DNA of 64,000 bases, from NCBI RefSeq assembly GCF_022829725.1, contig NZ_JAKSYG010000226.1, positions 1-64,000 of the forward strand, written 5' to 3'. Positions within the stretch are counted from its first letter, which is position 1, and each line of letters starts with the position of its first letter. The notes under the pieces are model-generated. The model searched no databases, was not told where the DNA came from, and saw only the letters and a list, made by a program, of their open reading frames with translations. Both the position numbers and the translations under genes were made by a program. The DNA comes from Methylobacterium sp. E-005 (GTDB lineage: Bacteria; Pseudomonadota; Alphaproteobacteria; Rhizobiales; Beijerinckiaceae). Shown piece by piece: positions 38,372 through 45,897 of this stretch.

Positions 38372-39223
38372 TCAGAGCTTCCCGCCGGACAGTCGAACCA
38401 TCATCTTCCAGTAGCCCGCCGGCATCACCCGTTGAATCAGCGCCGCGTTGCGCGCGTCCTTTCCGATGACGATGCGGGGCGCCCGGGTCTCAATGCCGCG
38501 GATGATCGCGGCGGCGGCCTCCGTGGGGGCGAGCGTCAGGAACTTGCCGAAGGCCTCGCGCGCCTCCGCATCCTCGACCGCCGCGCGCTTGGCCGCCTCC
38601 GGGTCGCTCGGCGGGCGCCGGCCGCGGGCGTTGTGGGAGATGGCGGTGGCGACGCCGCCCGGATGGACCACCGTCACGCCGAGCCCGGTGCCGGCATATT
38701 CGTGCCGCAGGGCCTCCGAGAAGCCGCGGACCCCGAACTTGCTGGTGCAGTAGGCGACCTGCCCCGGGGGCGCGATCAGCCCGAACAGGCTCGACAGGTT
38801 GACGATCTGCGCCGCCGGCCGAGCCCGTAGCATGGGCAGGAAGGCGTGGCACATCCGTACGACCGCGCGCAGGTTGATATCCATCAGCCACTCGAAGTCT
38901 TCGAGATGCGTCTCGTCGAACCGGCCGCCCAGGGCCACGCCGGCATTGTTGATCAGGATGTCGACGTGGCCGAAGCACTCAGCCGCCCAGTCCGGCAGCA
39001 CGCGGATCGCCTCCGCGTCCACGAGATCGACGACTCGGGTCTCCACCGCGGAGCCGTGCTCGCGGATCCGCCGGGCGATCGTGTCGAGCCGTTCCGAATC
39101 GCGATCCACCAGCAGCAGGCTGCATCCCTTCGCGCCGAGCCCCGTGGCCAAGGCGGCCCCGATGCCGCTCGCGGCCCCGGTGATGAGTGCAACCGTTCCC
39201 GCGAGCTGAAACCTCTGAGCCAA
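38372..39223 (-). CDS. Short-chain dehydrogenase/reductase
   Basis: A 283-residue classical SDR. The cofactor motif TGAASGIGAALATGLGAKG lies at residues 16-34, DVxxxxxNNAG-type ILINNAGVALGG near 90, and the catalytic Ser-Tyr-Lys is in NLSSLFGLIAPPGQVAYCTS followed by K. It would oxidise an alcohol to a ketone or do the reverse, feeding the downstream monooxygenase and hydrolase. It is the first gene of the operon and divergent from the TetR-type regulator across a perfect palindrome at 39289-39310. Confidence 0.9.
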   Translation of the reverse strand: MAQRFQLAGTVALITGAASGIGAALATGLGAKGCSLLLVDRDSERLDTIARRIREHGSAVETRVVDLVDAEAIRVLPDWAAECFGHVDILINNAGVALGGRFDETHLEDFEWLMDINLRAVVRMCHAFLPMLRARPAAQIVNLSSLFGLIAPPGQVAYCTSKFGVRGFSEALRHEYAGTGLGVTVVHPGGVATAISHNARGRRPPSDPEAAKRAAVEDAEAREAFGKFLTLAPTEAAAAIIRGIETRAPRIVIGKDARNAALIQRVMPAGYWKMMVRLSGGKL

Positions 39224-39288
39224 GCTGCGCCTCCCGTCTCGCCGGTTGGTCCGGGCTTGGTTCAGGGATAGCCCCGGCCCGCAGAATT

Positions 39289-39310
39289 GTCTAGGGTGAA
39301 CACCCTAGAC
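39289..39310. promoter_or_regulatory. Perfect palindromic operator between SDR operon and TetR gene
   Basis: GTCTAGGGTG (39289-39298) and CACCCTAGAC (39301-39310) are exact inverted repeats with a two-base spacer. The palindrome lies 13 bases before the TetR start and 66 before the SDR start, in the shared divergent promoter region. Arm length and symmetry are as expected for a TetR-family dimer site. Confidence 0.75.
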
Positions 39311-39323
39311 GGGATGGGAGACG

Positions 39324-39959
39324 ATGGCGCGAAGCCGAGGCCACCAGTCACCGGACGAGGAAGTGGCCGCCCCGGAGGCGCCTAGCACGCGCGAGCGGAT
39401 CCTCGCGGTCAGCTTAGCCCTGTTCAATACCCGCGGCTTGGGCCGGGTCACCACCGCGGAGATCGCGGCGGCGGCGGGCATCCGTGAAGGCAACCTGCAG
39501 TATCACTTCCCGCGCAAGAGCAGCTTGGTCGAGGCGATGTTCGCCGGTTTCGAGGCGGAGGCCGCGGCGGTCGCCGGGCGGATGCCGGCGGATCCTGGCG
39601 CCCTGCTGGCCTATCAGCGGGCATGGTTCGACCTGATCTGGCGCTATCGCTGCGTCTACCGGGACGGCATCGCCATGGTCGAGATCGCCCCGGCTGTGCG
39701 CCCCCGCGTCCACACGCTGCGGGCGCGAACGCAGGAACTGGCCCGGGCCGTCTTCGACGCGGCCGTGGCCGCCGGGCGGTTGCGGATCGAACCGGAGGCC
39801 CTCGGACGGCTGATCGACAACGCCTGGATCGTTTCCAGCCACTGGATGAGCCATCGTCTTCAGGGCGGCACTGAGCTGACCGAGGCGGACCTCGACTGGG
39901 GCTTCGCGCAGGTCCGCGATTTATTCGTTCCGTATCTCGTGGCACTTCAGCCGGAGTGA
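39324..39959 (+). CDS. TetR/AcrR-family transcriptional regulator
   Basis: A 211-residue repressor. The N-terminal helix-turn-helix is RERILAVSLALFNTRGLGRV followed by TTAEIAAAAGIREGNLQYHF; the rest is the ligand-binding helical domain with a YRDGIAMVEIAP stretch. The start ATG 39324 has GGGAG upstream. It is divergent from the SDR-hydrolase-monooxygenase operon and separated from it by a 22-base palindrome, so it is inferred to repress that operon and itself, releasing in response to a substrate or intermediate of the pathway. Confidence 0.9.
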   Translation: MARSRGHQSPDEEVAAPEAPSTRERILAVSLALFNTRGLGRVTTAEIAAAAGIREGNLQYHFPRKSSLVEAMFAGFEAEAAAVAGRMPADPGALLAYQRAWFDLIWRYRCVYRDGIAMVEIAPAVRPRVHTLRARTQELARAVFDAAVAAGRLRIEPEALGRLIDNAWIVSSHWMSHRLQGGTELTEADLDWGFAQVRDLFVPYLVALQPE

Positions 39960-40014
39960 TATGGTCTGGCCCGAACCTTCCATGGGCAACGATCGCTCAT
40001 GATTGAAGGATGCG

Positions 40015-41262
40015 ATGCTCGATCGCCTGATCCATGCCGGCCTCAGCCTGCTGCTGCTGCTCGCCATCGCGGTGCTGTTCTCCACCAACCGGAAGGCCAT
40101 CCGCCCGCGGGTCGTGCTGATCGGTCTGGCGCTTCAGGTGGGCCTCGGCGCCCTGATCCTGTTTCTCCCCGTCGGACAGGCCGTCCTGAACGGGGCAGCC
40201 GACGTCGTGGTGCGTGTGCTGTCCTACGGTGACCGCGGCACCGCCTTCCTGTTCGGCGGTCTCGTCGAGCCGAAGATGTTCGAGCTGTTCGGCGGCTCGG
40301 GCTTCATCCTGGCCCTGCGGGTGCTGCCGCAGATCCTCTACGTCTCCGCGCTGATCGGGGTGCTTTATCATCTCGGCGTCATGCAGGCCCTGGCACGGGG
40401 TCTCGGCGCAGGGCTCCGGCGGATCCTCGGCACCTCGCCGATCGAGTCCTTCGCGGCGGTGATCACCATCGCGATCGGCCAGAGCGAGATTGCAGTGGCG
40501 CTGCGCCCCTTCCTCGCCCGCCTGACCGGGGCCGAGCTGTTCGCCGTGATGTCGAGCGGGGCTGCCTCCACCGCCGGCTCGATCCTCGCCGGCTACGCGG
40601 CGCTCGGCGTCCCGATGACCTACCTGCTCGCGGCCTCGGTCATGGCGATCCCCGGGGGGCTGCTCTACGCCAAGATGCTGGTGCCCTCCACGGAGCCGAC
40701 GTGCATCACCACCACCCGGGTGGAGTTCGGCGAGGCCCGGGCGGCCAACATCATCGAGGCGGCGGCCGACGGTACGCAGAAGGGGCTCATGGTCGCCGTT
40801 TCGGTCGGCGCCATGCTGATCGCCTTCGTGGGGCTGATCGCCCTGGCGGATGGCGTGTTCGGCGCGCTCGGCGGCTGGCTGGGCTATCCCGGCGCCTCGT
40901 TCGAGGGCGTGCTCGGCTGGGCACTGAGCCCACTCGCCTGGCTCCTCGGCGTGCCCTGGGAGCACGCGACGCTGGTCGGCGGTGCGATCGGCCAAAAACT
41001 CGCCTTCAACGAATTCCTGGCCTACGCCAACCTGTCGCCGACCCTGAAGGCCGGGACACTCGACGCCCGCTCGCAGGCGATCGTCTGCTTCGCCCTGTGC
41101 GGCTTCGCGAACTTCGCCTCGATCGCGATCCAGCTGGCGAGCTTCGCGAGCCTCGTGCCGGAGCGGCGTTCGGAGGTGGCGCGCTACGGGCTGCGGGCGA
41201 TCCTGGCGGGGACGCTGTCGAACCTCACGAGCGCCGCGATCGCGGGGCTGTTCGTGGGGTGA
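40015..41262 (+). CDS. Concentrative nucleoside transporter (NupC/CNT family)
   Basis: A 415-residue inner-membrane protein that imports nucleosides with protons or sodium. Multiple hydrophobic helices and the CNT blocks GTAFLFGGLV, GFILALRVLPQILYVSALIG, ITIAIGQSEIAVALRPFL (substrate-site region), LFAVMSSGAASTAGSILAGY and GQKLAFNEFLAYANL are present. ATG 40015 follows GAAGGA; a TTG at 40003 is the alternative. It is a single gene followed by the pqqA pair on the other strand. Confidence 0.93.
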   Translation: MLDRLIHAGLSLLLLLAIAVLFSTNRKAIRPRVVLIGLALQVGLGALILFLPVGQAVLNGAADVVVRVLSYGDRGTAFLFGGLVEPKMFELFGGSGFILALRVLPQILYVSALIGVLYHLGVMQALARGLGAGLRRILGTSPIESFAAVITIAIGQSEIAVALRPFLARLTGAELFAVMSSGAASTAGSILAGYAALGVPMTYLLAASVMAIPGGLLYAKMLVPSTEPTCITTTRVEFGEARAANIIEAAADGTQKGLMVAVSVGAMLIAFVGLIALADGVFGALGGWLGYPGASFEGVLGWALSPLAWLLGVPWEHATLVGGAIGQKLAFNEFLAYANLSPTLKAGTLDARSQAIVCFALCGFANFASIAIQLASFASLVPERRSEVARYGLRAILAGTLSNLTSAAIAGLFVG

Positions 41263-41348
41263 GCCGCCTTCGCTCCGAAGCACGATCGATCATCGTGCGC
41301 GATGGTCAGGACAATGAGTCTGCGGTGCGCGAGCATTTGGGCTTCGCG

Positions 41349-41382
41349 CAAAAGAAAAGCGCCGCTTCTCGCGAAGCGGCGC
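41349..41382 (-). terminator. Rho-independent terminator of the pqqA pair
   Basis: GCGCCGCTTC (41359-41368) pairs perfectly with GAAGCGGCGC (41373-41382) around a four-base loop. On the minus strand it is followed by a T-rich run (41358 down to 41349). It lies 21 bases after the second pqqA stop, so the two pqqA genes form a closed transcription unit without other pqq genes. Confidence 0.85.
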
Positions 41383-41403
41383 CCAAACCGTCTGGTCGAC
41401 GTC

Positions 41404-41493
41404 TTAGTTGAAGGTGTCGATCTCAGCGGACTCGTAGCTGGTGACTTCCATGCCAACGCAGATCTCGGACACGATCGGAGCAGTCCAGGCCAT
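41404..41493 (-). CDS. pqqA: PQQ precursor peptide PqqA, downstream copy
   Basis: A 29-residue ribosomally made precursor of pyrroloquinoline quinone. It starts MAWTAPIVSEICVGMEV and carries the essential EVTSY segment: Glu16 and Tyr20 are the two residues joined by PqqE to form the cofactor. The tail is ESAEIDTFN. A strong AGGAGG lies seven bases before the ATG. It differs from the upstream copy only at residue 4 (Thr instead of Ser). No pqqB, pqqC, pqqD or pqqE is in this window, so the peptide must be matured by enzymes encoded elsewhere. Confidence 0.93.
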   Translation of the reverse strand: MAWTAPIVSEICVGMEVTSYESAEIDTFN

Positions 41494-41572
41494 GTGTTCC
41501 TCCTAAAGGGGTCGAAAAATTAGATTAGAGACCACGATTGCCAGGGCGTCCTGCGCCCCAGGCCGTGTTGAC

Positions 41573-41662
41573 TCAGTTGAAGGTGTCGATCTCGGCCGAC
41601 TCGTAGCTCGTGACTTCCATGCCGACGCAGATCTCGGACACGATCGGGGCAGACCAAGCCAT
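41573..41662 (-). CDS. pqqA: PQQ precursor peptide PqqA, upstream copy
   Basis: A 29-residue PqqA starting MAWSAPIVSEICVGMEV with the same EVTSY core (Glu16, Tyr20) and the same tail as the copy 79 bases downstream. GAGGAG lies upstream of the ATG. The two copies are identical at 28 of 29 residues while their third codon positions differ at several sites, which suggests selection on the peptide. It is first of a two-gene unit with a promoter at 41692-41720 and a terminator at 41349-41382. Confidence 0.93.
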   Translation of the reverse strand: MAWSAPIVSEICVGMEVTSYESAEIDTFN

Positions 41663-41691
41663 GGCGTTTCTCCTCGCTGTTGGTGAGACGC

Positions 41692-41720
41692 ATATAGGCA
41701 ATATCTTGGACGCAATACAA
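41692..41720 (-). promoter_or_regulatory. Likely promoter of the pqqA pair
   Basis: On the minus strand TTGTAT (41720-41715) and CTATAT (41697-41692) are spaced by 17 bases, close to a sigma-70-type layout. This sits in an AT-rich island (41690-41760) that stands out in the GC-rich surroundings. The -10 end is about 30 bases before the upstream pqqA start. Confidence 0.5.
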
Positions 41721-42058
41721 GTGAGCACAACACTTATATTTCTCATAGGGATCCCTGGTGCAGGGACGCGACACCAGCGGACGTTCTGCGCGGCCACCGG
41801 CTGAAAGCCGTCCAGTCTGGAACGGTTACGGCTTGACGGACTTTCCACGCGGGCGCACGACGCAGCCGCGCGACATCGTCCCGGCGGCGCCGCGCTCCCC
41901 TTCAGCAGCGACCCGCGAAGCGACGTGCCCGACCGATCGTGCCTGCCGTGCCCGGCCCCGTGCCGTCGTCCCGCCTGAGCCGCTGAGAGGCCTGGCCGCG
42001 GGGCGACCGGCGCAATGCCCGGTCACGGCCCTGACCCAGGATGACCGGTGCCGCGTCG
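41721..42058. other. Intergenic leader region before mgtE
   Basis: About 340 bases without a recognisable gene between the pqqA promoter and mgtE. The left 60 bases are AT-rich, the rest strongly GC-rich. No known magnesium riboswitch pattern could be recognised by eye. Confidence 0.4.
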
Positions 42059-42079
42059 CCTCGTAACCACGAGGCGAGG
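42059..42079 (+). promoter_or_regulatory. Hairpin covering the mgtE ribosome binding site
   Basis: CCTCGT (42059-42064) pairs with ACGAGG (42069-42074) around AACC. The better-spaced Shine-Dalgarno GAGG (42071-42074, seven bases before ATG 42082) is inside the stem; another GAGG at 42076-42079 is very close to the start. Folding could reduce translation of mgtE. Confidence 0.4.
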
Positions 42080-42081
42080 CC

Positions 42082-43452
42082 ATGAACGAGATCGCCCCCT
42101 TCGACACCCGCGTCGACCCCTCCGTGCTGGCCGCGCGGCTCTCGGACGAACGCGCACCCGACATCGTGGAGAAGCTGAACGACGAGGCCCCCGAGGTCGC
42201 CGCCGCGATCCTGCTCGGCCTGCCGATGGAGCGGGCGGTCGAGGTGCTGGATCAGCCGGAGCTCGATTGCGCCGCCGACATCATCGAGATGCTGCCCCGT
42301 GACCGGGTCGCCGCCTACCTCTCGGGCATGTCGGCCGACCGGGTCACCGACGTTTTTCGCGAGATCGAGGAGCCCGGGCGGTCCGACCTGCGCGCCCGGC
42401 TCGACGCCGAGACCCGCGGCGCCGTTGATCGCCTCTCGGCCTATGGCGAGGAGACGGTCGGTTCGCTGATGACCACCGAGTTCGTCACCGTGCCGGGGAC
42501 CTGGACGGTGGGCCAGACGCTGGAGCACATCCGCCACGTCGAGAAGACCCGCGAGACGATCTACGCGATCTTCGTGCTCGATCCGCGCACCCGCGCCCTC
42601 ACCAAGGCCGTGCCCCTCCGCCGGCTGATCTCTGGCGATCCGAACGACAACGTGCTGAGCGTCGCCCCGGGGCGGCGCCCGCTCGCCGTCTCGCCGACCG
42701 CGAGCCGCGAGGAGGCGGCCCGGCTCATCTCGAAATACGACCTGCTGGCCCTGCCGGTGGTCGACGCGGTCGGCCACGTGATCGGCATCGTCACCGTCGA
42801 CGACATGATCGACGCGATGATCGAGAAGCAGACGCAGGACGTGCAGCGCTTCGGCGGCATGGAGGCGCTGCCCGAGCCCTACATGGATATTGGCTTCTTC
42901 ACGATGATCCGGAAGCGGGCCGGCTGGCTCTGCGCGCTGTTCCTGTCGGAGATGCTCACCGCCTCGGCCATGCAGGGCTTCGAGGGCGAGCTGGAGAAGG
43001 CGATCGTCCTGACGCTGTTCATTCCGCTGATCATGAGTTCGGGCGGCAATTCCGGCTCGCAGGCAACCTCGCTGCTGATCCGGGCGCTCGCCCTGCACCA
43101 GATCCGCCTGCGTGACTGGTGGCGGGTGGCCCTGCGGGAACTGCCGACCGGCATCGTGCTCGGCGCGATTCTCGGGGTGATTGCGGTGATCCGCATCGTC
43201 GTCTGGCAGAAGCTCGGCTTCTACGATTACGGCGAGCACTGGCCGCTGGTCGCCGCCACCGTGGGTGCGGCGCTGGTCGGTATCGTGACGTTCGGCTCGC
43301 TGTCGGGCTCGATGCTGCCGTTCCTGCTCCAGCGGATCGGCTTCGACCCGGCCACCGCCTCGGCGCCGTTCGTGGCGACGCTGGTCGATGTCACCGGGCT
43401 CGTCATCTACTTCTCGGTGGCGCTGCTGATCCTGCGCGGGACGCTGCTGTAG
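42082..43452 (+). CDS. mgtE: Magnesium transporter MgtE
   Basis: A 456-residue magnesium channel/transporter. Domains are an N-terminal helical magnesium-sensing domain (residues ~10-130, with VAAAILLGLPMERAVEVLDQ), two CBS domains (about 135-255, with VGSLMTTEFVTVP and LPVVDAVGHVIGIVTVDDM), a connecting helix, and five C-terminal membrane helices. The pore motif is PLIMSSGGNSGSQATSLLIR near residues 314-333. It is dimeric, with the CBS part gating the pore by magnesium. It stands alone, divergent from the pqqA pair. Confidence 0.95.
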   Translation: MNEIAPFDTRVDPSVLAARLSDERAPDIVEKLNDEAPEVAAAILLGLPMERAVEVLDQPELDCAADIIEMLPRDRVAAYLSGMSADRVTDVFREIEEPGRSDLRARLDAETRGAVDRLSAYGEETVGSLMTTEFVTVPGTWTVGQTLEHIRHVEKTRETIYAIFVLDPRTRALTKAVPLRRLISGDPNDNVLSVAPGRRPLAVSPTASREEAARLISKYDLLALPVVDAVGHVIGIVTVDDMIDAMIEKQTQDVQRFGGMEALPEPYMDIGFFTMIRKRAGWLCALFLSEMLTASAMQGFEGELEKAIVLTLFIPLIMSSGGNSGSQATSLLIRALALHQIRLRDWWRVALRELPTGIVLGAILGVIAVIRIVVWQKLGFYDYGEHWPLVAATVGAALVGIVTFGSLSGSMLPFLLQRIGFDPATASAPFVATLVDVTGLVIYFSVALLILRGTLL

Positions 43453-43583
43453 GGGGCATCCGGGAGAACGCTTTCTTCCGGAGAGGTGCCGCCGACGGAT
43501 GCGCCGCGTTGTCTGCCCTGGCAGGGGAGGGGGACGCGTCGTCCAACCGGCCGGGATGGACCTGGACCGGCTGACGGCTTCGG

Positions 43584-45125
43584 TCAGCCGGCCACCGCTT
43601 CGGCCAGCCGCTTCCGCTGCACCTTGCCGTTCGCCGTGCGCGGCAGGGCGTCGAGGAAGCGGATCTCCCGCGGGCGCTTGTAGGCGGCGAGCCGCTCGGC
43701 GCACCACGCAAGCAGCGCCTCGGTGTCGGGCTCGGCATCCGGCTGGAGCACCACGAAGCCGCAGATGACCGAGACGTCCGCGCGCACGGGCAACTCCGCG
43801 ACACCGACCTCCGCCACGGAGGGGTGGGCGGCCAGCACCACCTCGACCTCGTTGGGCGAGACCCGATAGCCCATCGCCTTCATCAGATCGTTGTTGCGGC
43901 CCTCGAACCAGAGATAGCCATCCGCATCGAGCCGGGCGAGGTCGCCGCCGACGAACCAGTCGCCGCGCATCACCTCGGCCTCTTCCTCCGGGCGGTTCCA
44001 GTAGCCGAGCATCAGGGCCGGCTCGGAGCGATGCACGGCCAGCAGGCCGGTCTCGCCCACCGGCAGCGGCACTGGCTCGCCCTCGACCGGCAGGATCGCC
44101 ACACGCCGCCCGGGCTGCGGCTTGCCGGGCGAGCCGGGACGCACCGGGATCGTGGGACCGCTGGAGATGTAGGTCGAGATCTCGCTCATCCCGAGCGCCT
44201 CGTAGAGCGGCTTGCCGGTGGCCTTGGTCCAGGCCGCCAGCAACTCTACCGGGAGCGGCTCGCCCGCCGTACAGCCATGGCGCAGGCGCGACAGGTCGTG
44301 GGCCTCAGGGGCACCGTATTTCAGGATCTGCCGGTAGAGGGTCGGCACGGCGGCGAAGATCGTAGCGCCATACTCGGCGATCAGCCGCGGCCAGACGGCG
44401 GGATCGCGTGGGCCGTTGTAGAGTACCGCCGTGGCACCCACCGACCACGGGTCACTGAGGCCGACGCCCAGCGTGTAGGTCCAGTTCATGGTGCCGGCAT
44501 GCAGCATCACGTCGGCCTCGGTGAGCCCGAGCCAGTGGCCGAGCATCGGCCGGCGGCCATAGGCGGCCCGGTGGGCGTGCAGCACGCCCTTCGGCCGGCT
44601 GGTCGTGCCCGAGGTGTAGATCAGCATCGCCGGATCGTCGGCGGCGGTGTCGGCGTAGGCGGGGATCGGCGGACCGGCCTTCAGGGCGGCGATCACCGCG
44701 GAGTCGAGCAGCAGCCGGTTGCCGAGCGCCTCGGGCGCGACGGTGCAACCGCTGCCCACCACCACCGCGGCGGCGCCCGAATTCTCCATCAGGAACGCAG
44801 CCTCGCCCTCCGTGAGCTGCGGCGAGGAGGGCAGCGACACGAGCCCTGCCGCGAGCGCGCCGAAATGCACGAGGACGTAATCGGCCTCGTTGCCCATCCG
44901 GAGCATCACCCGGTCTCCGGGCTTGAGGCCGCGTTCGAGAAGCCCGGCCGCGATACCGCGCACCGCGCGCTCGACCGCCCCGAAGGAGAGCCTTTCGACC
45001 GCGCCGTCGCCGACCATCACCAGGGCGGTCTTATCCGGGCGCAGGCGCGCGTTCTCGGTGAGGCAATAGCCGGCCGCGTTGAATCGCGCGGGCGGATGGC
45101 GATCGTCGGGCAGCGTATCGAACAC
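43584..45125 (-). CDS. AMP-dependent acyl-CoA synthetase
   Basis: A 513-residue ANL-superfamily ligase that activates a carboxylic acid with ATP and joins it to CoA. The phosphate-binding motif MLIYTSGTTSRPKGVLHAH lies near residues 167-185, the A5-type LYEALGMSEISTYI near 285-300, the hinge GDLARLDADGYLWFEGRNND near 395-415, and the catalytic lysine region PRTANGKVQRKRL at the C-terminus. Overall layout is close to benzoate/medium-chain acyl-CoA synthetases. It is a single gene 110 bases from the rpsF operon terminator. Substrate unknown. Confidence 0.9.
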   Translation of the reverse strand: MFDTLPDDRHPPARFNAAGYCLTENARLRPDKTALVMVGDGAVERLSFGAVERAVRGIAAGLLERGLKPGDRVMLRMGNEADYVLVHFGALAAGLVSLPSSPQLTEGEAAFLMENSGAAAVVVGSGCTVAPEALGNRLLLDSAVIAALKAGPPIPAYADTAADDPAMLIYTSGTTSRPKGVLHAHRAAYGRRPMLGHWLGLTEADVMLHAGTMNWTYTLGVGLSDPWSVGATAVLYNGPRDPAVWPRLIAEYGATIFAAVPTLYRQILKYGAPEAHDLSRLRHGCTAGEPLPVELLAAWTKATGKPLYEALGMSEISTYISSGPTIPVRPGSPGKPQPGRRVAILPVEGEPVPLPVGETGLLAVHRSEPALMLGYWNRPEEEAEVMRGDWFVGGDLARLDADGYLWFEGRNNDLMKAMGYRVSPNEVEVVLAAHPSVAEVGVAELPVRADVSVICGFVVLQPDAEPDTEALLAWCAERLAAYKRPREIRFLDALPRTANGKVQRKRLAEAVAG

Positions 45126-45190
45126 CGGGCATTTCCCCCAGAGGTAAGCTTTTGACCGGGTGTCCTGCCTGCGCGTGCCGTCGTCAACAG

Positions 45191-45233
45191 AAGGGGGACG
45201 GCGGCACCGCGTAGCGCCGGACCGTCCCCCCTT
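45191..45233 (-). terminator. Terminator-like hairpin after rplI
   Basis: AAGGGGGACGG (45191-45201) pairs with CCGTCCCCCCTT (45222-45233), with extra pairing inside the loop. It lies 51 bases after the rplI stop on the minus strand and before the acyl-CoA synthetase start. The T-run is weak (TTCTGTT), but the stem is very strong. Confidence 0.65.
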
Positions 45234-45283
45234 GAATGTGCTCGATCCGGGCGGGGCCGGATCGAGCGGTCGTGCGAAGCGGA

Positions 45284-45856
45284 TCAGCCGCGGTCGTCGG
45301 CACCCTCGCCGGCATCGGCCAGCGCTTGGCCGACTTCCAGGCCGAGATCGTCGAGGTTGAACGCCTCGCGCTCGGTGACCGACTCGCCGCGGGCCTGACG
45401 CTCGGCCTCCTCGGGGCTGCGGGCGACGTTGACGGTGACCTCGACCTCGACCTCGGGGTGCAGCACCACCGGAACCTTGTGCAGGCCGAGCGTCTTGATC
45501 GGCTGGTTCAGAACGAACTGGCCACGATCCACCGTGAAGCCGTCCTTTGCGACGACCTCCGCGAGGTCGCGGGTCGAGACAGAGCCGTAGAGCACGCCGG
45601 TCTCGCCGGACTGGCGGATCAGGACGAAGCTCTGACCGTTCAACTTCTCAGCGACCGCCTCGGCGTCCTTCTTGCGGTCGAGGTTGCGGGCCTCGAGCTG
45701 GGCGCGCTGGGTCTCGAAGTGCTTCTTGTTGGCTTCCGTCGCGCGCAGGGCCTTGCCGCGGGCGAGCAGGAAGTTGCGGGCGAAGCCCGGGCGGACATTC
45801 ACGGTCTCGCCCATCTGGCCCAGCTTGGCCACGCGCTCGAGCAGGATCACTTCCAT
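45284..45856 (-). CDS. rplI: 50S ribosomal protein L9
   Basis: A 190-residue L9 that bridges 23S rRNA to the L1 stalk region. The N-terminal domain is standard (MEVILLERVAKLGQMGETV, NVRPGFARNFLLARGKALRA), followed by the long helix and C-terminal domain (LYGSVSTRDLAEVVAKDG). The acidic C-terminal tail after residue 150 (EEAERQARGESVTEREAFNL and GEGADDRG) makes it longer than the 148-residue E. coli protein, as usual in alphaproteobacteria. It is last gene of the rpsF-rpsR-DUF2232-rplI unit, 41 bases after the membrane protein. Confidence 0.95.
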   Translation of the reverse strand: MEVILLERVAKLGQMGETVNVRPGFARNFLLARGKALRATEANKKHFETQRAQLEARNLDRKKDAEAVAEKLNGQSFVLIRQSGETGVLYGSVSTRDLAEVVAKDGFTVDRGQFVLNQPIKTLGLHKVPVVLHPEVEVEVTVNVARSPEEAERQARGESVTEREAFNLDDLGLEVGQALADAGEGADDRG

Positions 45857-45897
45857 GGTGTTTCTCCTTCAGGGTTTCGGCCACGCGGGCCGGGGTC

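Noticed and set aside
41763..42081. Magnesium riboswitch (M-box or mgtA-type) in front of mgtE
   Set aside because: No conserved riboswitch core could be recognised by eye; only a short start-site hairpin is clear.
43455..43485. Terminator between mgtE and the acyl-CoA synthetase
   Set aside because: The possible stem (TCCGG...CCGGA) is short and interrupted and has no T-run.
41902..43707. 601-residue minus-strand frame across mgtE
   Set aside because: Antisense shadow of mgtE, low-complexity Arg/Gly composition, no motif.
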